Assembly (NCBI GenBank): GCA_025175895.1
Contig: CM046000.1
Coordinates: forward strand, 39,406,720-39,470,719
DNA: 64,000 nt
Reading direction: 5' to 3'
From: Wurfbainia villosa
Taxonomy: Eukaryota > Streptophyta > Magnoliopsida > Zingiberales > Zingiberaceae
The notes beneath the pieces were generated by a model. That model saw only the letters and a list, made by a program, of their open reading frames with translations, ran no database searches and was not told where the DNA came from. This document shows, piece by piece, positions 42,969 to 54,550 of this stretch; positions within the stretch are counted from its first letter, which is position 1; every line of letters begins with the position of its first letter. A program made the position numbers and the translations under genes.

Positions 42969-45177
42969 TGTTAGAATGTATACTGAAAGCCTAGCTCTTT
43001 TTGTATGAACATTTTATTTTGAAATAAGAATCACATGATTATTGTTTGCATTTTATATATTCATTATATATGTGTGCATATTGTCTAATATTTTACATTG
43101 TAGATAACATGGTGCTTGGTGTGGCACAGAAGATCATGTTATCAGTACCTTGTAAAATATAAGTAGAGGCTCACAACCAAGATGGTTTTGGACAAACCAT
43201 TGGCATGGTTGTAGTGTAGCTTGGTATTGTTTTATCTTGAACATAGAGTTACACTAGTACACTTAGGTGTATTGAGCAGGACCGACATAGAGGTGATTCA
43301 ATTTAGTGCTGACTACATAATTGAATCGGACCTCAGATATTATGTTGTACATGCTCTTAATCCCGATATAATAACGGGCACATGTACTTAGTATTTATTT
43401 CTTTAATTTACCAGTGGGTGAGATTTAGATGGATTAAATCAATATGCCCGGTAAGTTGGGAAATAATATTATTTACATGGTGTGCCGTTGATTATAGGAG
43501 GAAACCGTGTCCTATATATTAGGTTGATGATGTCCTTGAGGAGCTCATAAGGTTCATCATGTAAACCCACCGGTTGACTTAGTCAACATGATGATAAGGT
43601 TGAGTGGTACTACTCGAGGAGTTAGATGTTAATTAATTGATGGTCGATAAATCAATTAATTGGCGGACATTCGATATCTTAAACAGGGAGATTAATACAA
43701 ATAATATATGGAGCCCATATTGATTTATGGGGGTTGAGGTAGTTCAATGATGATCCTCTAGTGGAATGGAACATCATTGATGGATCAAGTTTGTGTGGTT
43801 CCGATCCATCGGGTGGCCAAGACCCAACTCCTCCTTATGGTCCCTATCGTAGCCTAATATAATCCTTGTGAAGTCTAGATCCAAGAATGTAAAACAAAAC
43901 CTAGAACCAACGGTTGGATTAAATCCATAGATCCGATGGTTAGGATGAAACCCTAGAATCGAAGGTTGGGATAAAACCCTAGATCCGACGGTTGGGATGA
44001 AATCCTTGATCCGACGGTTGGGATGAAATCCTAGATCCTATGGTTGGGATGAAATCCTAGATCCGACGGTTGGGATAAAACCCTAGATCCGATGGTGGAG
44101 ATTAAATCCCTAGATCCGACGGTGGAGATTAAATCCCTAGATCCGACGGTGGAGATTAGAGGAGGCTTAAGCCTAAATTCTAGAATTAGGGTTTGGCTCA
44201 TCCATGGGTTGGGCGGCAACAAACCCTAGAGGAGTTAGGGGTTGGGCGGAAAGAATATAGGAGTTAGTTCCTATATTTTAGGCTAACCAACTTTCTCCTA
44301 AATTCTATAAATATATGGCTTAGGGTTGGGCGGAAAAAGGAGATAGAAGTTGGTTCGAATTGAAGTTAGGGTTTTGGCTCTTATCAAGGTGGGCGGCTAG
44401 GGTTTGGAGATAGAGCTTGGGCGGCAACCTTTCTCCTTCTTGATTGTTGCCGGCGCCCATTCTTCTCCATCAAGGCTTGGCCTGCGTCCATCTTATAGAC
44501 CTCTCCTTTCTTCCTTGGCCGGCCCTCATTCTTCTCCTTTAATCCTTGGTGGCCGGTGGTTCCAAGTTTCTTGGTGGCCGGCGCTCATCCATTGGTGGCC
44601 GGCGGCAACTTTGTTTCAAAGTTGGCCGGAGTTCATTCATTCGTTCCTTGGCCGGTGGTTACATCAAACTTCTTTACTTGGTGGCCGGTTCTAGAAAGGA
44701 AAAGGTTTTGTTCGTTTTTCTCTTTGTTCGCAGCGGACAAGGAAGAGAAGAACGCGATCTAGAAGGCTTCTACTCGTGGAGGATCTTCGTCCACATGTTG
44801 TCCACGAGGAGGATAGGACATACGGTAGAAGATCGTAAGGTATAAAGTTTTATAACTTTAATTTCAGATCTGAGCATGTTCTTATATATGATGATTATGC
44901 ATGTGTGTGTATGAATATATATTGTATAATCATGGACCCCGAAGACAAACACAAAAACCGGCAATCCGTCCGTCGTCTCTTCCGCGGCTAACCAACTAGA
45001 AGAGTTGTGTTGCTTGAACAACTAGTTTGTTCAAGCGACCACTCGAGTTGTTAGCACGACGACAAAATGGTATCGTTAAGGAAGCTCATCCCATCCGGAT
45101 TAATCCTTTCATTAGTGAAAATTTTAATCCGGGGATATGGGAGCCAATGAGCCTCCGAAGCGAGCGACCAACCAACA
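42969..45177 (+). repeat. 3' LTR of element D
   Basis: 2209 bp, TGTTAGAATG...CCAACA. The right end is fixed by the CTTAT duplication. It includes the shorter copy of the 27-bp array (43876-44159) and TATAAATATATGG at about 44306. Confidence 0.9.
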
Positions 45178-45182
45178 CTTAT

Positions 45183-45788
45183 ATCTAAGTGTATGAAGCA
45201 CATACAAGTCAAGTATTTTAGTGAGATGTGGGTTTTGGTTAATTAGGGTCTCATGCATATGCTAGGCAACTCTATTTGATTCTCTTATGCATGGGACTTC
45301 AAATCATGTCATAGTCCTTAACTCAATTTTATTTAATGCATGAATAATGATTATGACATAATTTATATCAAGAAAAAAAGCATGTGCCAATAATCATGAT
45401 GTCATGGCATGCGATACAAACATAAGCAAACATGACATTTAAAAATAAACCCTAAGCATAATCATGATATTTTATATGATTAAAAATAAATATGATGTCA
45501 TGCCATGGCAAGAAAAATAAAGCATAGCAAGTATAAAATACTAAGGTATAAAATACCTAAGTGTTAAGCCCAAATTGCCATTTCTAAGATTAAATCCATT
45601 TTGCCTTAATACCAACTATCGCTCTAGTGTGCCAAAAATCTAAAATGACACACCATGACTTCTAAGACCTACTTGTGCCAATTTAATCATTTTTCAAACT
45701 TCTCAAAACACATTGGAACATCCTAAAGTGTCAAATCTACCATGGTTAGGTTAACTACCCATCCACTTAGGGTTGACACATCCTAACC
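45183..45788 (-). other. non-coding 3' segment of element H, gag-proximal part
   Basis: Continues H after D. AT-rich with CATGATGTCATGGCATG-type words at about 45395-45510, the minus-strand image of the segment in E. No coding frame. Confidence 0.65.
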
Positions 45789-46037
45789 CATCTAGCGTGA
45801 ATCGATCACGCTTGTAGAAACCCAATACCTATTGGAGTTCCTTGGGTTAACTAGGTATTCCTTAGGGATAACTTCTCTATATACCTTCCTAATGACCCTT
45901 TTTGGCTTTGAAGCCTTAGTCAAATGGGTCTTTCCTATGTCAACTCTAGCGGTAACTCCCCCTTTGACCTTCTTAGTGGCTACCTTAGATTTTCTTAAAT
46001 TTGTAGCCACTAGACACTTACCATGGTTAGTCTTAGG
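45789..46037 (-). pseudogene. gag of element H, C-terminal end
   Basis: Minus-strand reading gives CLVATNLRKSKVATKKVKGG, then ARVDIGKTHLTKASKPKRVI, RKVYREVIPKEYLVNPRNSN, RYW-STSVIDS-R and a stop. It aligns with the ends of the E and F gags. It is cut at 46037 by the TTAGG duplication of G. The other part lies at 57957-59299. Confidence 0.8.
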
Positions 46038-47260
46038 TGTTAGGGCAATCTCTTGCCATAATAAGGTTTTGATGTGTGTGGCAAAGGGTTTAAGTTAGGT
46101 TGATATGTTGGTTTGATATGTGCGTTGGAGTCTTGCAGGGCTTAGTAATTCGCACATGGAGCCGTGGCGAGTTTAACATCTCATGACTCGGTCCTTGAGT
46201 CGGTGAAGGATAGCTTTGCGAAAGTCGTGTGCTTGGAGCATCCGAGGGACCGCCGGACGAGAAGCTTGGAGTGAAGCCGGAGGAAGTAGACTTCGAGGCA
46301 AGAGACGCGAAGGAGCATTACAGAGTCGTGCGCCTGATGCTGCCGAGGGACGTGGCCACGAACGGAGAGAACTTCAAAGGTGAGGGACTCCGAGGGATGA
46401 GAGTGAGCGAATGTAACTCGGGAAGGGGTAGCTCTTAGGTGAAACTTGGCCATTTGTCCAAGTGTCGGATGAGATTTCCCGACACCAGTCGACTGCCATG
46501 TAATGATAGTCGACTGCTCCGAGTCGAACGTGGTTCGACTGGAATTCGACTGGCTATTTTGAGGCCAACAGTCGACTGCCATATGTGGGCAGTCGACTGC
46601 CAAGACCATCAGTCGACTGCTGAAGGCAGCAGTCGACTGGTCGAAAGGGTTTGGCCACAGAACCGCTCGTAGCCGACTGAGCAGTCGACTACGGAGGCAG
46701 CAGTCGACTGATGAGGTCCATCAGTCGACTGCCAAGTGTTCTGTTGGACTACAACGGTCGGGATTCAACGTGTTTGGAGGCCGTTGGAGTGGCGGCAGTC
46801 GACTGGTGGAGGCCAACGGGAAGAAAAGCCTCCTCTCTATAAAAAGAGAGGGTGTGGAGCTTTGGGAGCCTAATGCTTATGCTCTAAGTGATCTTCCAAG
46901 TGCCCCACAAGCTTTAAACTCTTCTTACTTGCTTTTACCCCATTCTTATTGTAAGAAGAGTGATCTTGATTGTAAAGGTTACCTCCGCCTAGCTTGGTGC
47001 AAAGGAGAGACCAATAGTGATTGACTTTGGAGGAGTGATTCACCTCGGACGAATCGGGATCGTGGATTAGCGGCGTAGCCGTGAACCACGTTACGACATT
47101 GTGTTAGCATTGTCTTTTTTCTTTGCTTTGTCTTTATTTATTTAATTTGCTTGTATTGTTGTTTCCGCTTGCGCTAATCTAATTATAGACGAGCAAATTA
47201 CGACATCCATCGTAAGAGGGCTATTCACCCCCCTCTAGCCGGGCGTTTCGATCCCTAACA
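46038..47260 (+). repeat. 5' LTR of element G
   Basis: TGTTAGGGCAATCTC...CCCTAACA, 1223 bp. Eight exact CAGTCGACTG decamers lie at about 46485-46805, upstream of TATAAAAAG at 46838. U3 also holds CCGTGCGC-type words. The U5 end has CTATTCACCCCCCTCTAGCC. Confidence 0.9.
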
Positions 47261-47262
47261 AG

Positions 47263-47275
47263 TGGTATCAGAGCC
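47263..47275 (+). other. primer-binding site of element G
   Basis: TGGTATCAGAGCC two bases after the LTR end. Confidence 0.9.
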
Positions 47276-47322
47276 AAGGAAAGCTTGTCGAGGACTAACC
47301 GCTACAACAAGCAACTTTCAAA

Positions 47323-49050
47323 ATGGTCGGCTCCAACATCCATCCACCGAAGTTTGAAGGAGAATTCGCTTGGTGGAAGAAGCGAATGGAGGTATTTTTC
47401 GAAACGGATTTTGATATTATGATTACAAAGGAATCCGGTTTCGTTTTGCCTAGGGATGAAGAGGGAAAGCTAATAGAGAAGTCAAGGTGGACCAAGAGGC
47501 AAAGAGAGGAGCACCTTGCAAATTCAAAAGCAAAGCACCATCTCTACAATGTGCTTCCTCAACAAGAAATAAATAGAATTAGAGAATGCCTAAGTGCCAA
47601 GGAGATGTGGGAGAAGCTAATTGAGCTTCATGAAGGCACATCCGAGGCGAAGCTAGCAAGGAGAGACCTCCTCCGCTCCCAACTCAACAACATTAAACTA
47701 GAAAAGGGAGAAAAGGTAATTTCCTTACATTCTCGTTTCAAGGAAATTATAACCGGTTTGTCAAGTGTAGGTGAGAAGCTATCAAATCGGGATATGGTTA
47801 TGAAGGCTATAGATGCCTTTCCGAGATCCTCAAAGTGGAGCTCCATGGTGGACTCCTTCTATATTTCGAAGAATTTAGAAGTAAGCACCTTGGAGGAGTT
47901 CTTCTCAACAATGGAGCTCCATGAAACAAGGCTTGAAGGAATACAAGAAGAGCCTAGAATCCAACCTTCAAGGGGAATGACACTATTGGCAAACAAGGGG
48001 AAGAAGAAGATAGAGATCCCTTCCTCCTCCGATGATGAAGCATCCTCCTCCTCCTCCATGAATAGCACGGAAGAAGCTTATATGGTAAGGAGGGTAAGAC
48101 GTGCATTAAAAGGTTTTAGATTTAACAAATCAAATGATAGGAATAGAAGACCAAGGGGGAAAATCATTTGCTACAATTGCCAAGGAGAGGGACACATAAG
48201 GGATAATTGTCCCCTCCTAAACAAGAGCAAGGAAGAGAAGAAAAAGAAAGAAGAAAAGAAGAAGAAAAAGGGGAGCAAGAAGAAAGAGGAGAAGAAGGCA
48301 AAAGAAAAGGAGAAGGCTAAGGCATTCAAAGCAAAGAAATGGGATGATGTTTCTTCATCTTCCTCATCCGAAGAAGAAGAAGATGTCTACTCCAACCTTG
48401 CATTGATGGCCTTTGATGACTTGGATTGCTCCTCCACCGAAAATGAAGAATCAAGCTCAAGTAGAGAGAGCTCAAGTGAAGGGGGAGCCTCCTCTACATC
48501 CTCATCCGAAGAAGAAGAAGAGGACATGGAGACTATGGTAACAAATCTAACTCCCAAGAAAATAGTTTCCATGGTCTCTAGCTTAACTAGGGATTTATTT
48601 AGAGCTAAGAAGAAGAATAAGAGCATGCTAGATCAAATTAAGGATCTAGAAAATAAACTAGAAAAAGCATGCTTAAATGAAAATGAAAATATTTCTTCTA
48701 GCTTAAATGATGCATGCTCACATGAATATATCCCATTTAATGTTAGTGATGCATGTATGGATGAAAATAGGACTTTAAGGGAAAAGGTAGACTATTTGAC
48801 AAAAGCCCTAGACAAATTCACAATTGGCTCCAACACATTGAATATAATAATTGGGAGCCAAAGGGCAAGTTTTAATAAGAAAGGCCTAGGTTATAAAGAA
48901 AAGAAAAATGAAAAGGCCTATAAATGCCTAATTGCTAGGGGACAAAATAAAAAGAAGGTAATAGCTAGGAAATGGGTCCCCAAGGAGTATTTAGTGAACC
49001 CAATAGGAAAGAACTTATTTTGGGTTCCTAAATCCATTCTTAAGGGTTAG
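47323..49050 (+). CDS. gag: intact gag-like protein of element G (UBN2 core, one CCHC knuckle, coiled coil)
   Basis: 575 uninterrupted codons from ATG 47323. Residues 5-60 hold PPKFEGEFAWWKKRMEVFFE and related N-terminal gag motifs, and about 70-205 the full UBN2 gag core (SAKEMWEKLIELHEGTSEAK...RFKEIITGL). A single zinc knuckle has C283, C286, H291, C296 (CYNCQGEGHIRDNC). A Lys/Glu-rich stretch, acidic Ser/Glu runs, a coiled-coil stretch (about residues 425-450, ...LDQIKDLENKLEKA) and the end WVPKEYLVNP...FWVPKSILKG follow. In full copia elements a WVPK segment leads into protease, but here a stop follows. It probably packages element RNA. It is the best-preserved gag with a complete UBN2 core in the window, and the ATG lies 63 bp after the LTR end. 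Confidence 0.9.
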   Translation: MVGSNIHPPKFEGEFAWWKKRMEVFFETDFDIMITKESGFVLPRDEEGKLIEKSRWTKRQREEHLANSKAKHHLYNVLPQQEINRIRECLSAKEMWEKLIELHEGTSEAKLARRDLLRSQLNNIKLEKGEKVISLHSRFKEIITGLSSVGEKLSNRDMVMKAIDAFPRSSKWSSMVDSFYISKNLEVSTLEEFFSTMELHETRLEGIQEEPRIQPSRGMTLLANKGKKKIEIPSSSDDEASSSSSMNSTEEAYMVRRVRRALKGFRFNKSNDRNRRPRGKIICYNCQGEGHIRDNCPLLNKSKEEKKKKEEKKKKKGSKKKEEKKAKEKEKAKAFKAKKWDDVSSSSSSEEEEDVYSNLALMAFDDLDCSSTENEESSSSRESSSEGGASSTSSSEEEEEDMETMVTNLTPKKIVSMVSSLTRDLFRAKKKNKSMLDQIKDLENKLEKACLNENENISSSLNDACSHEYIPFNVSDACMDENRTLREKVDYLTKALDKFTIGSNTLNIIIGSQRASFNKKGLGYKEKKNEKAYKCLIARGQNKKKVIARKWVPKEYLVNPIGKNLFWVPKSILKG

Positions 49051-50299
49051 GAAAACCCTAAGATAGTCAACCATATGCATTTCACCTATATCATATGTTG
49101 GTTGACTTAGGATGGTGGGACCTCACTTTTAGAAGTAGTGTTGGGTGATGATAATGTGCCCATAAATAGATAATAATGCTTAAATCATGATAGTTGATGT
49201 AATTGTTACACATGTTTGCAATCATGATTTATAATTTTGATATTTGGCACATAATCATGTGAAATAGGTTTAAATCATGCTTTAGGTGATACCTTGTTTA
49301 TTATCATGATATAATACCTAATGCATGATTATTATTTGATGAATACATGACTTTTATGATCATAATGTGAAATTAATACATACATGTCTTTATGATCATG
49401 AGAATTGTTAGGATGATACTTAACCTTGATAGAATTGCATGAATATAATGGTTAAGTATATACAAATACCCTCTAGGATGCATCTCACACTCACCATAGG
49501 CTACTTTGATTGAAAACTTAGCATGGGTGAGATGTTAGGATGATACAAATGTCCACTAATGCCTATGGCATTTAGATGGTCATTTAAAGTATCAAAATAG
49601 CAATAATAGACCAATCATGGGGAAGACTTATGTTTAATTTATAGACATATTGCCCAAAGATCATGGTTGGATATTTCATATATTTTCAAAACAATTTCTT
49701 AATCTAAAATCTATGTATTCATGTTTTGAAACAATTGGAACCAAAACTAGGTGTTAAACTTGATACTCACATGATCAAAAACCTAGTGGTTTTTAAACCT
49801 TTTGGATTTTTGGCAAATACGTGAAAATATAATGATTTTTCATGAAGACCTATTTTTCACTGATAAAGAATCTTACAAGAAATATGTTCCCCAAATTTCA
49901 AGATTTTTCAAATTTTCTGGAATTTTTAATGCATTTCTGAAATTCGCCCAAAATCGAAAGTTCAATTAGCGTGCCGATCCGTAGTAGTCCAACTACGATC
50001 GTGGCTAAAATCAGACTAGTTAAGACCGAATTCAGGTTTTAGACTAATTTTTGGTATTTTCCTTCTATTAGACTTGATGCTATGAGTTTATAACTTAGTG
50101 TTAATCTTTTTGATGGTGTCAAAGGGGGAGAAATAATTATGTTTAAGTTAATTATGAAAGGAGGAGAAATTTGTATGGGGAGTTTCATGGATTAAGGGGG
50201 AGTTGCATGTTGTTATATCATGTTTATGTTTACATGCTTTCTTACCTTAGAAATTTTTATCAAATGTTTTTACCTAACTTAAACGGATTGCCACACATC
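49051..50299 (+). other. non-coding 3' segment of element G
   Basis: AT-rich, with CATGAT-type words (49190-49410), later TCAAAGGGGGAGAAATAATT at about 50117 and TTAAGGGGGAGTTGC at about 50194, extra polypurine-like tracts ahead of the true one. It differs in detail from E/F/H, but the plan is the same. No pol-like frame. Confidence 0.7.
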
Positions 50300-50313
50300 A
50301 AAAAGGGGGAGAT
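50300..50313 (+). other. polypurine tract of element G
   Basis: AAAAAGGGGGAGAT directly before TGTTAGGGC. Confidence 0.9.
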
Positions 50314-51245
50314 TGTTAGGGCAATCTCTTGCCATAATAAGGTTTTGATGTGTGTGGCAAAGGGTTTAAGTTAGGTTGATATGTTGGTTTGATATGTGCG
50401 TTGGAGTCTTGCAGGGCTTAGTAATTCGCACATGGAGCCGTGGCGAGTTTAACATCTCATGACTCGGTCCTTGAGTCGGTGAAGGATAGCTTTACGAAAG
50501 CCGTGCGCTTGGAGCATCCGAGGGACCGTCGGACGAGGAGCTTGGAGTGAAGCCGGAGGAAGTAGACTTCGAGGCAAGAGACGCGAAGGAGCATTGCAGA
50601 GCCGTGCGCCTAATGCTGCCGAGGGACGTGGCCGCGAACGAAGAGAACTTCGAAGGCGAGGGACTCCGAGGGATGAGAGTGAGCGAATGTAACCCGGGAA
50701 GGGGTAGATCTTAGGTGAAACTTGGCCATTTGGCCAAGTGTCGGATGAGATTTCCCGACACCAGTCGACTGCCTGGAATGACAGTCGACTGCTCCGAGTC
50801 GAACATGGTTCGACTGGTATTCGACTGGCTATTTTGAGGCCAGCAGTCGACTGCCATATGTGGGCAATCGAGTGCCAAGACCATCGATCATCGAAGGCGG
50901 CCGATCGGGTCGAAAGGGTTTGGCCACGAGAATCGCCGTGGCCGACTCACAGGATCGTGATGAGGTCCATCAGTCGACTATCAAGTGTTCCGTTGGACTA
51001 CAACGGTCAGGATCCGACATGTTCGGAGGCCGTTGGAGTGGCGGCAGTCGACTGCCAAGGGCAGCAGTCGACTGGTGGCGGCCAACGGGAAGAAAAGCCT
51101 CCTCTCTATAAAAAGAGAGGGTGTGGAGCTTTGGGAGCCTAATGCTTATGCTCTAAGTGATCTTCCAAGTGCCCCACAAGCTTTAAACTCTTCTTACTTG
51201 CTTTTACTCCATTCTTATTGTAAGAAGAGTGATCTTGATTGTAAA
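50314..51245 (+). repeat. 3' LTR of element G, left part
   Basis: It aligns with 46038-46972 of the 5' LTR. The segment at about 50866-50972 is strongly changed: CATCAGTCGACTGCTGAAGG has become CATCGATCATCGAAGG, and only five exact decamers remain. It is cut by F after GTAAA (51241-51245). Confidence 0.9.
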
Positions 51246-52642
51246 TGTTAGGAATAATAGAACGGCTAGAGGGGGGCTGAACAGCGTAGATGAAATTCGA
51301 TCGCGTTTGTGTCTACAATTTCATTAGTGCGCAGCGGAAATAGAAATAATAAAAGCAATAACGAAATAGACAACAAGCTAACACAATGATATAACGTGGT
51401 TCGGAACCGCACGGTTCCTACTCCACGGATCGAGCTCTAAAGAGCCCTAGTGATGCACACACACTCACTAATGATAAACACTCCTTCTCGACACAAGTCG
51501 GAGGAGGAGAAACCCCTTACAATAGGTCTTACAATAGTAAGAACGAAATACAAGCAATATACAATGTAAATATGAAATACAAGTAAAGAAAAGACTTTAC
51601 AACACTTGCTTTGATTGCTTGTATGCTTGGTTGCTTGCTTGCACTTGGAGACCTGATTTGCACCAACAAATCGCCCCAATAGCCCTCAAGAACCGATTCA
51701 TTTTTCCTCCATCACGAGCTCCATATATAGCTTCAACCTGTGCTGGAAAAAATCTATCAGTCGACTGATCGGGACAATCAGTCGACCGATGGCACTGTTG
51801 TCGTGAGACAACGGCTAGTTCCACGTTGGATAAGTCCAATGGAACTACCATCACCGATCCGACAGACCATCACGATCGATGGAGTCTTCACTGACCGAGT
51901 CTCGACTCCATTCTGCGGCGAATTCTCGAGCACCGCCGATCGATCACACGATCCCGATCGCCGAAAGATCGCTGATCGCCCACCTCGGGCGGCATGATCG
52001 CTAGGCCATAACTCACAGTTAAACCCTAGTTGACTCGGTCCAGTCGACTGCCACATGGCACAAGTCGACTGACACACCTCAAACATGAGGTTTTAACCCA
52101 AGTATGGTTCCCCCATACTTGCTAGACTACCCTTAGCCTAGACCTAAGCCTTCTAGCCACCTCCATCAGCCTCACGCCTCTCGGATCCCTCCAAGTCATC
52201 CATGACTTGTTCATCCATCGCGCTAGCCTTCAGGTGCTTCCGTCGGCTATGTCATGCTAACGGTGTCTACACCGCCAAGGCACATTGGACTTACGCCGCC
52301 AAGACTCCGCTTGGACTTTACGCCGCCAACCATTGGACTTATGCTGCCAAGACTACCGCTTGGACTTTACGCCGCCAATATCAATCCCCTTGGACTTCTA
52401 ATACCAACCCATGTTGGACTTTCCATGCCAAGACCATGCTTGGACTTTCTATGCCAAGACCATGGTTGGACTTTCCCTTGCCAAGCCATGTTGGACTTTT
52501 CATGCCAAGTACCCATGACTTGGACTTTACCTTGACAATTATATTGTCATATGTTTTTTTCGAAACATCAAAACACATCAAAACATTACTCGAGCCAAAC
52601 TCGAGTCCTGGTCAATCGTGACCTAGGCCGATTGCACCAACA
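51246..52642 (-). repeat. 3' LTR of element F
   Basis: TGTTAGGAAT...CACCAACA on the plus strand, 1397 bp. Two exact decamers (about 51757 and 52041). TTGGACTTT..CCAAGAC units at about 52280-52530. CGATCG-type words in 51860-52010. Confidence 0.9.
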
Positions 52643-52656
52643 ATCTCCCCCTTTTT
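52643..52656 (-). other. polypurine tract of element F
   Basis: ATCTCCCCCTTTTT on the plus strand, i.e. AAAAAGGGGGAGAT on the minus strand, abutting the 3' LTR. Confidence 0.9.
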
Positions 52657-54550
52657 GATGTTTGACAAAAAACAAACAAATAAAACCAAACAAAATATTG
52701 AGTTAGAACACTAACTCAAATCCCTTACCAATTATCCCAAATTGGTAATCTTAAGTGTTCTTCCCCAAACATTCTCCCCCTTTTTGACTAACATCAAAAA
52801 TGTTTTCTCTCCAAGGAGGTCAATGTCTCATGTCCCAATGAGATCTTACAATCTCCCCCTTGGTTCAAAAATACCTAGGATGCCTACCATCTTCCTAGTG
52901 ATAAGTTCCATATCACTCAAGAGAGGCAATCCTATTCACTCTCCCAATTTCCAAATTGAGTATTAAAAACCCATCAATTTTCCTAAATTGATGATATATG
53001 CTCCCAATAACTTCTCCTCTTCAAGGAGAAAAACACATCCATCATCCCAAGATGGATATCTCCCCCTAAAGGCTTGCTCCCCCTTGACCATTGCACCAAC
53101 AATGTCCTTGGGAAGTCCCTAAGCCAATAGGAACTCTAAACCATCAAAATTAAGGTTAGAAATTCAATATTGAACTTTCTAGCACCTTAAAATTGATACA
53201 AACCCTAAACACCTCTCCTAATTCATATCCAATGGATTTTCACCCTTTATAATGCTTCCCAAAGCATATCCTAAGGTTAGGAGTGATTAGGGACCATAAC
53301 CATGGCTGAAATCGGGTTAAACAACCTTGTTTACCCCGAAATCAGGCTATCAATGAAAGTGATTCGTAAATCACGATCACATGATCCGATCGCGCCACCC
53401 AGTAGGCTGATCGATAACTGAAAATCCCGATTTTCAGTTATCAGAAATGAGTTTTGAAAAATCATAACTAATTATACGTATATCGAAAAATCACAAAATT
53501 TGATACGTATAATACTTATGACTAATACAATGGGTGAAAAATGTTTGAAAATTATTTTACCCATTAAATAGTGAAATTGGTACAAAGTTCAAAACCATTG
53601 AAATTTTCAATGTTTTGGCCCTACTTTATATCAACTTCATCAATGGTGATTGCTATCAAAAGATAGGCTTCACCAAGGTTTTCTAAAATGATTTTAACAT
53701 GTTTTCAAAACCTTATCTTAGATCATATTCCTTGGGCTCTATGTACATGACTTGTACACAAGCTTTCCCAATGATCCACAACTAGAATTAGATGAGTTTT
53801 AGTTCATCTAGATGCAAAAACTATGCACCTTGAACTTAACTCATATCCTAGCATCTCACATGTATCTATGGTGTATAAATACACATACATGTCAATTAGA
53901 ATGTGAGATGTGGGTTTTGTTCTCCCTAATCTAGGGTTTCATGCATTTTTCTAAGGCAACTCTACTTGATTCCCTTATAAATGGGACTCCAAGTCATGCC
54001 ATAGTCCTTAAATCAATTTCAATCAAAATCATAGTTAATGCATGAATGATTATGGCATTAATGATGATATAAATAAACACATGCTCATAGTCATGATGTC
54101 ATGGCATATGATATAAAACTAAGCATACATGACATTAACCTAAAACCTAAGCATACTCATGACATATAAAATCATAGAAATAGGCATGATGTCATTACAT
54201 GGCATATAGCAATCAAAGCATGGCATATAAAATATATAGGTATAATAATACCTAAATTTTAATATTAATTTCCATTTCATATAATTAATTGCATTTTGCC
54301 ATATTTCTAGTTTTCTCCCAAGTGTGCCAAAAACCCAAAATGGCACACTAACCTCTAAACCTAAATTGTGCCAATTTTGATCATTTTATCAAACTTCTCA
54401 AGTAATATTGGCACATCCTAAAAACTTTTAGGATTAAGACTTAAATGTATTTCCAAGGCACCCATATCCTTGAAAATAACCTGAAGTGCCACCTTTATTA
54501 TGGTTGAGTTAACTACCCATCCAATCAAGGTTGGCACACCCTAAACCCAT
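52657..54550 (-). other. non-coding 3' segment of element F
   Basis: It contains repeats of the tract (CTCCCCCTTTTTGAC at about 52773 and CTCCCCCTTGG at 52853) and CCATTGCACCAACAATG at about 53088, an internal LTR-terminus copy. Words such as GTCATGACATG/GATGTCATGGC occur at about 54085-54200. No pol-like frame. Confidence 0.7.

Larger units (their letters stand above)
29607..45182 (+). mobile_element. element D: Angela/BARE-like copia element, split by E
   Basis: LTRs lie at 29612-31877 and 42969-45177. The target duplication CTTAT is perfect (29607-29611, 45178-45182). The order is gag, damaged protease, integrase, reverse transcriptase, then E at 36186-42278, then the end of reverse transcriptase and RNase H, and the polypurine tract. 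It is a relative of C with LTRs that share the start and overall plan. The first bases of the 5' LTR read TATTAAAATG where the 3' LTR reads TGTTAGAATG, so the terminal TG was lost by G-to-A change. Confidence 0.92.
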
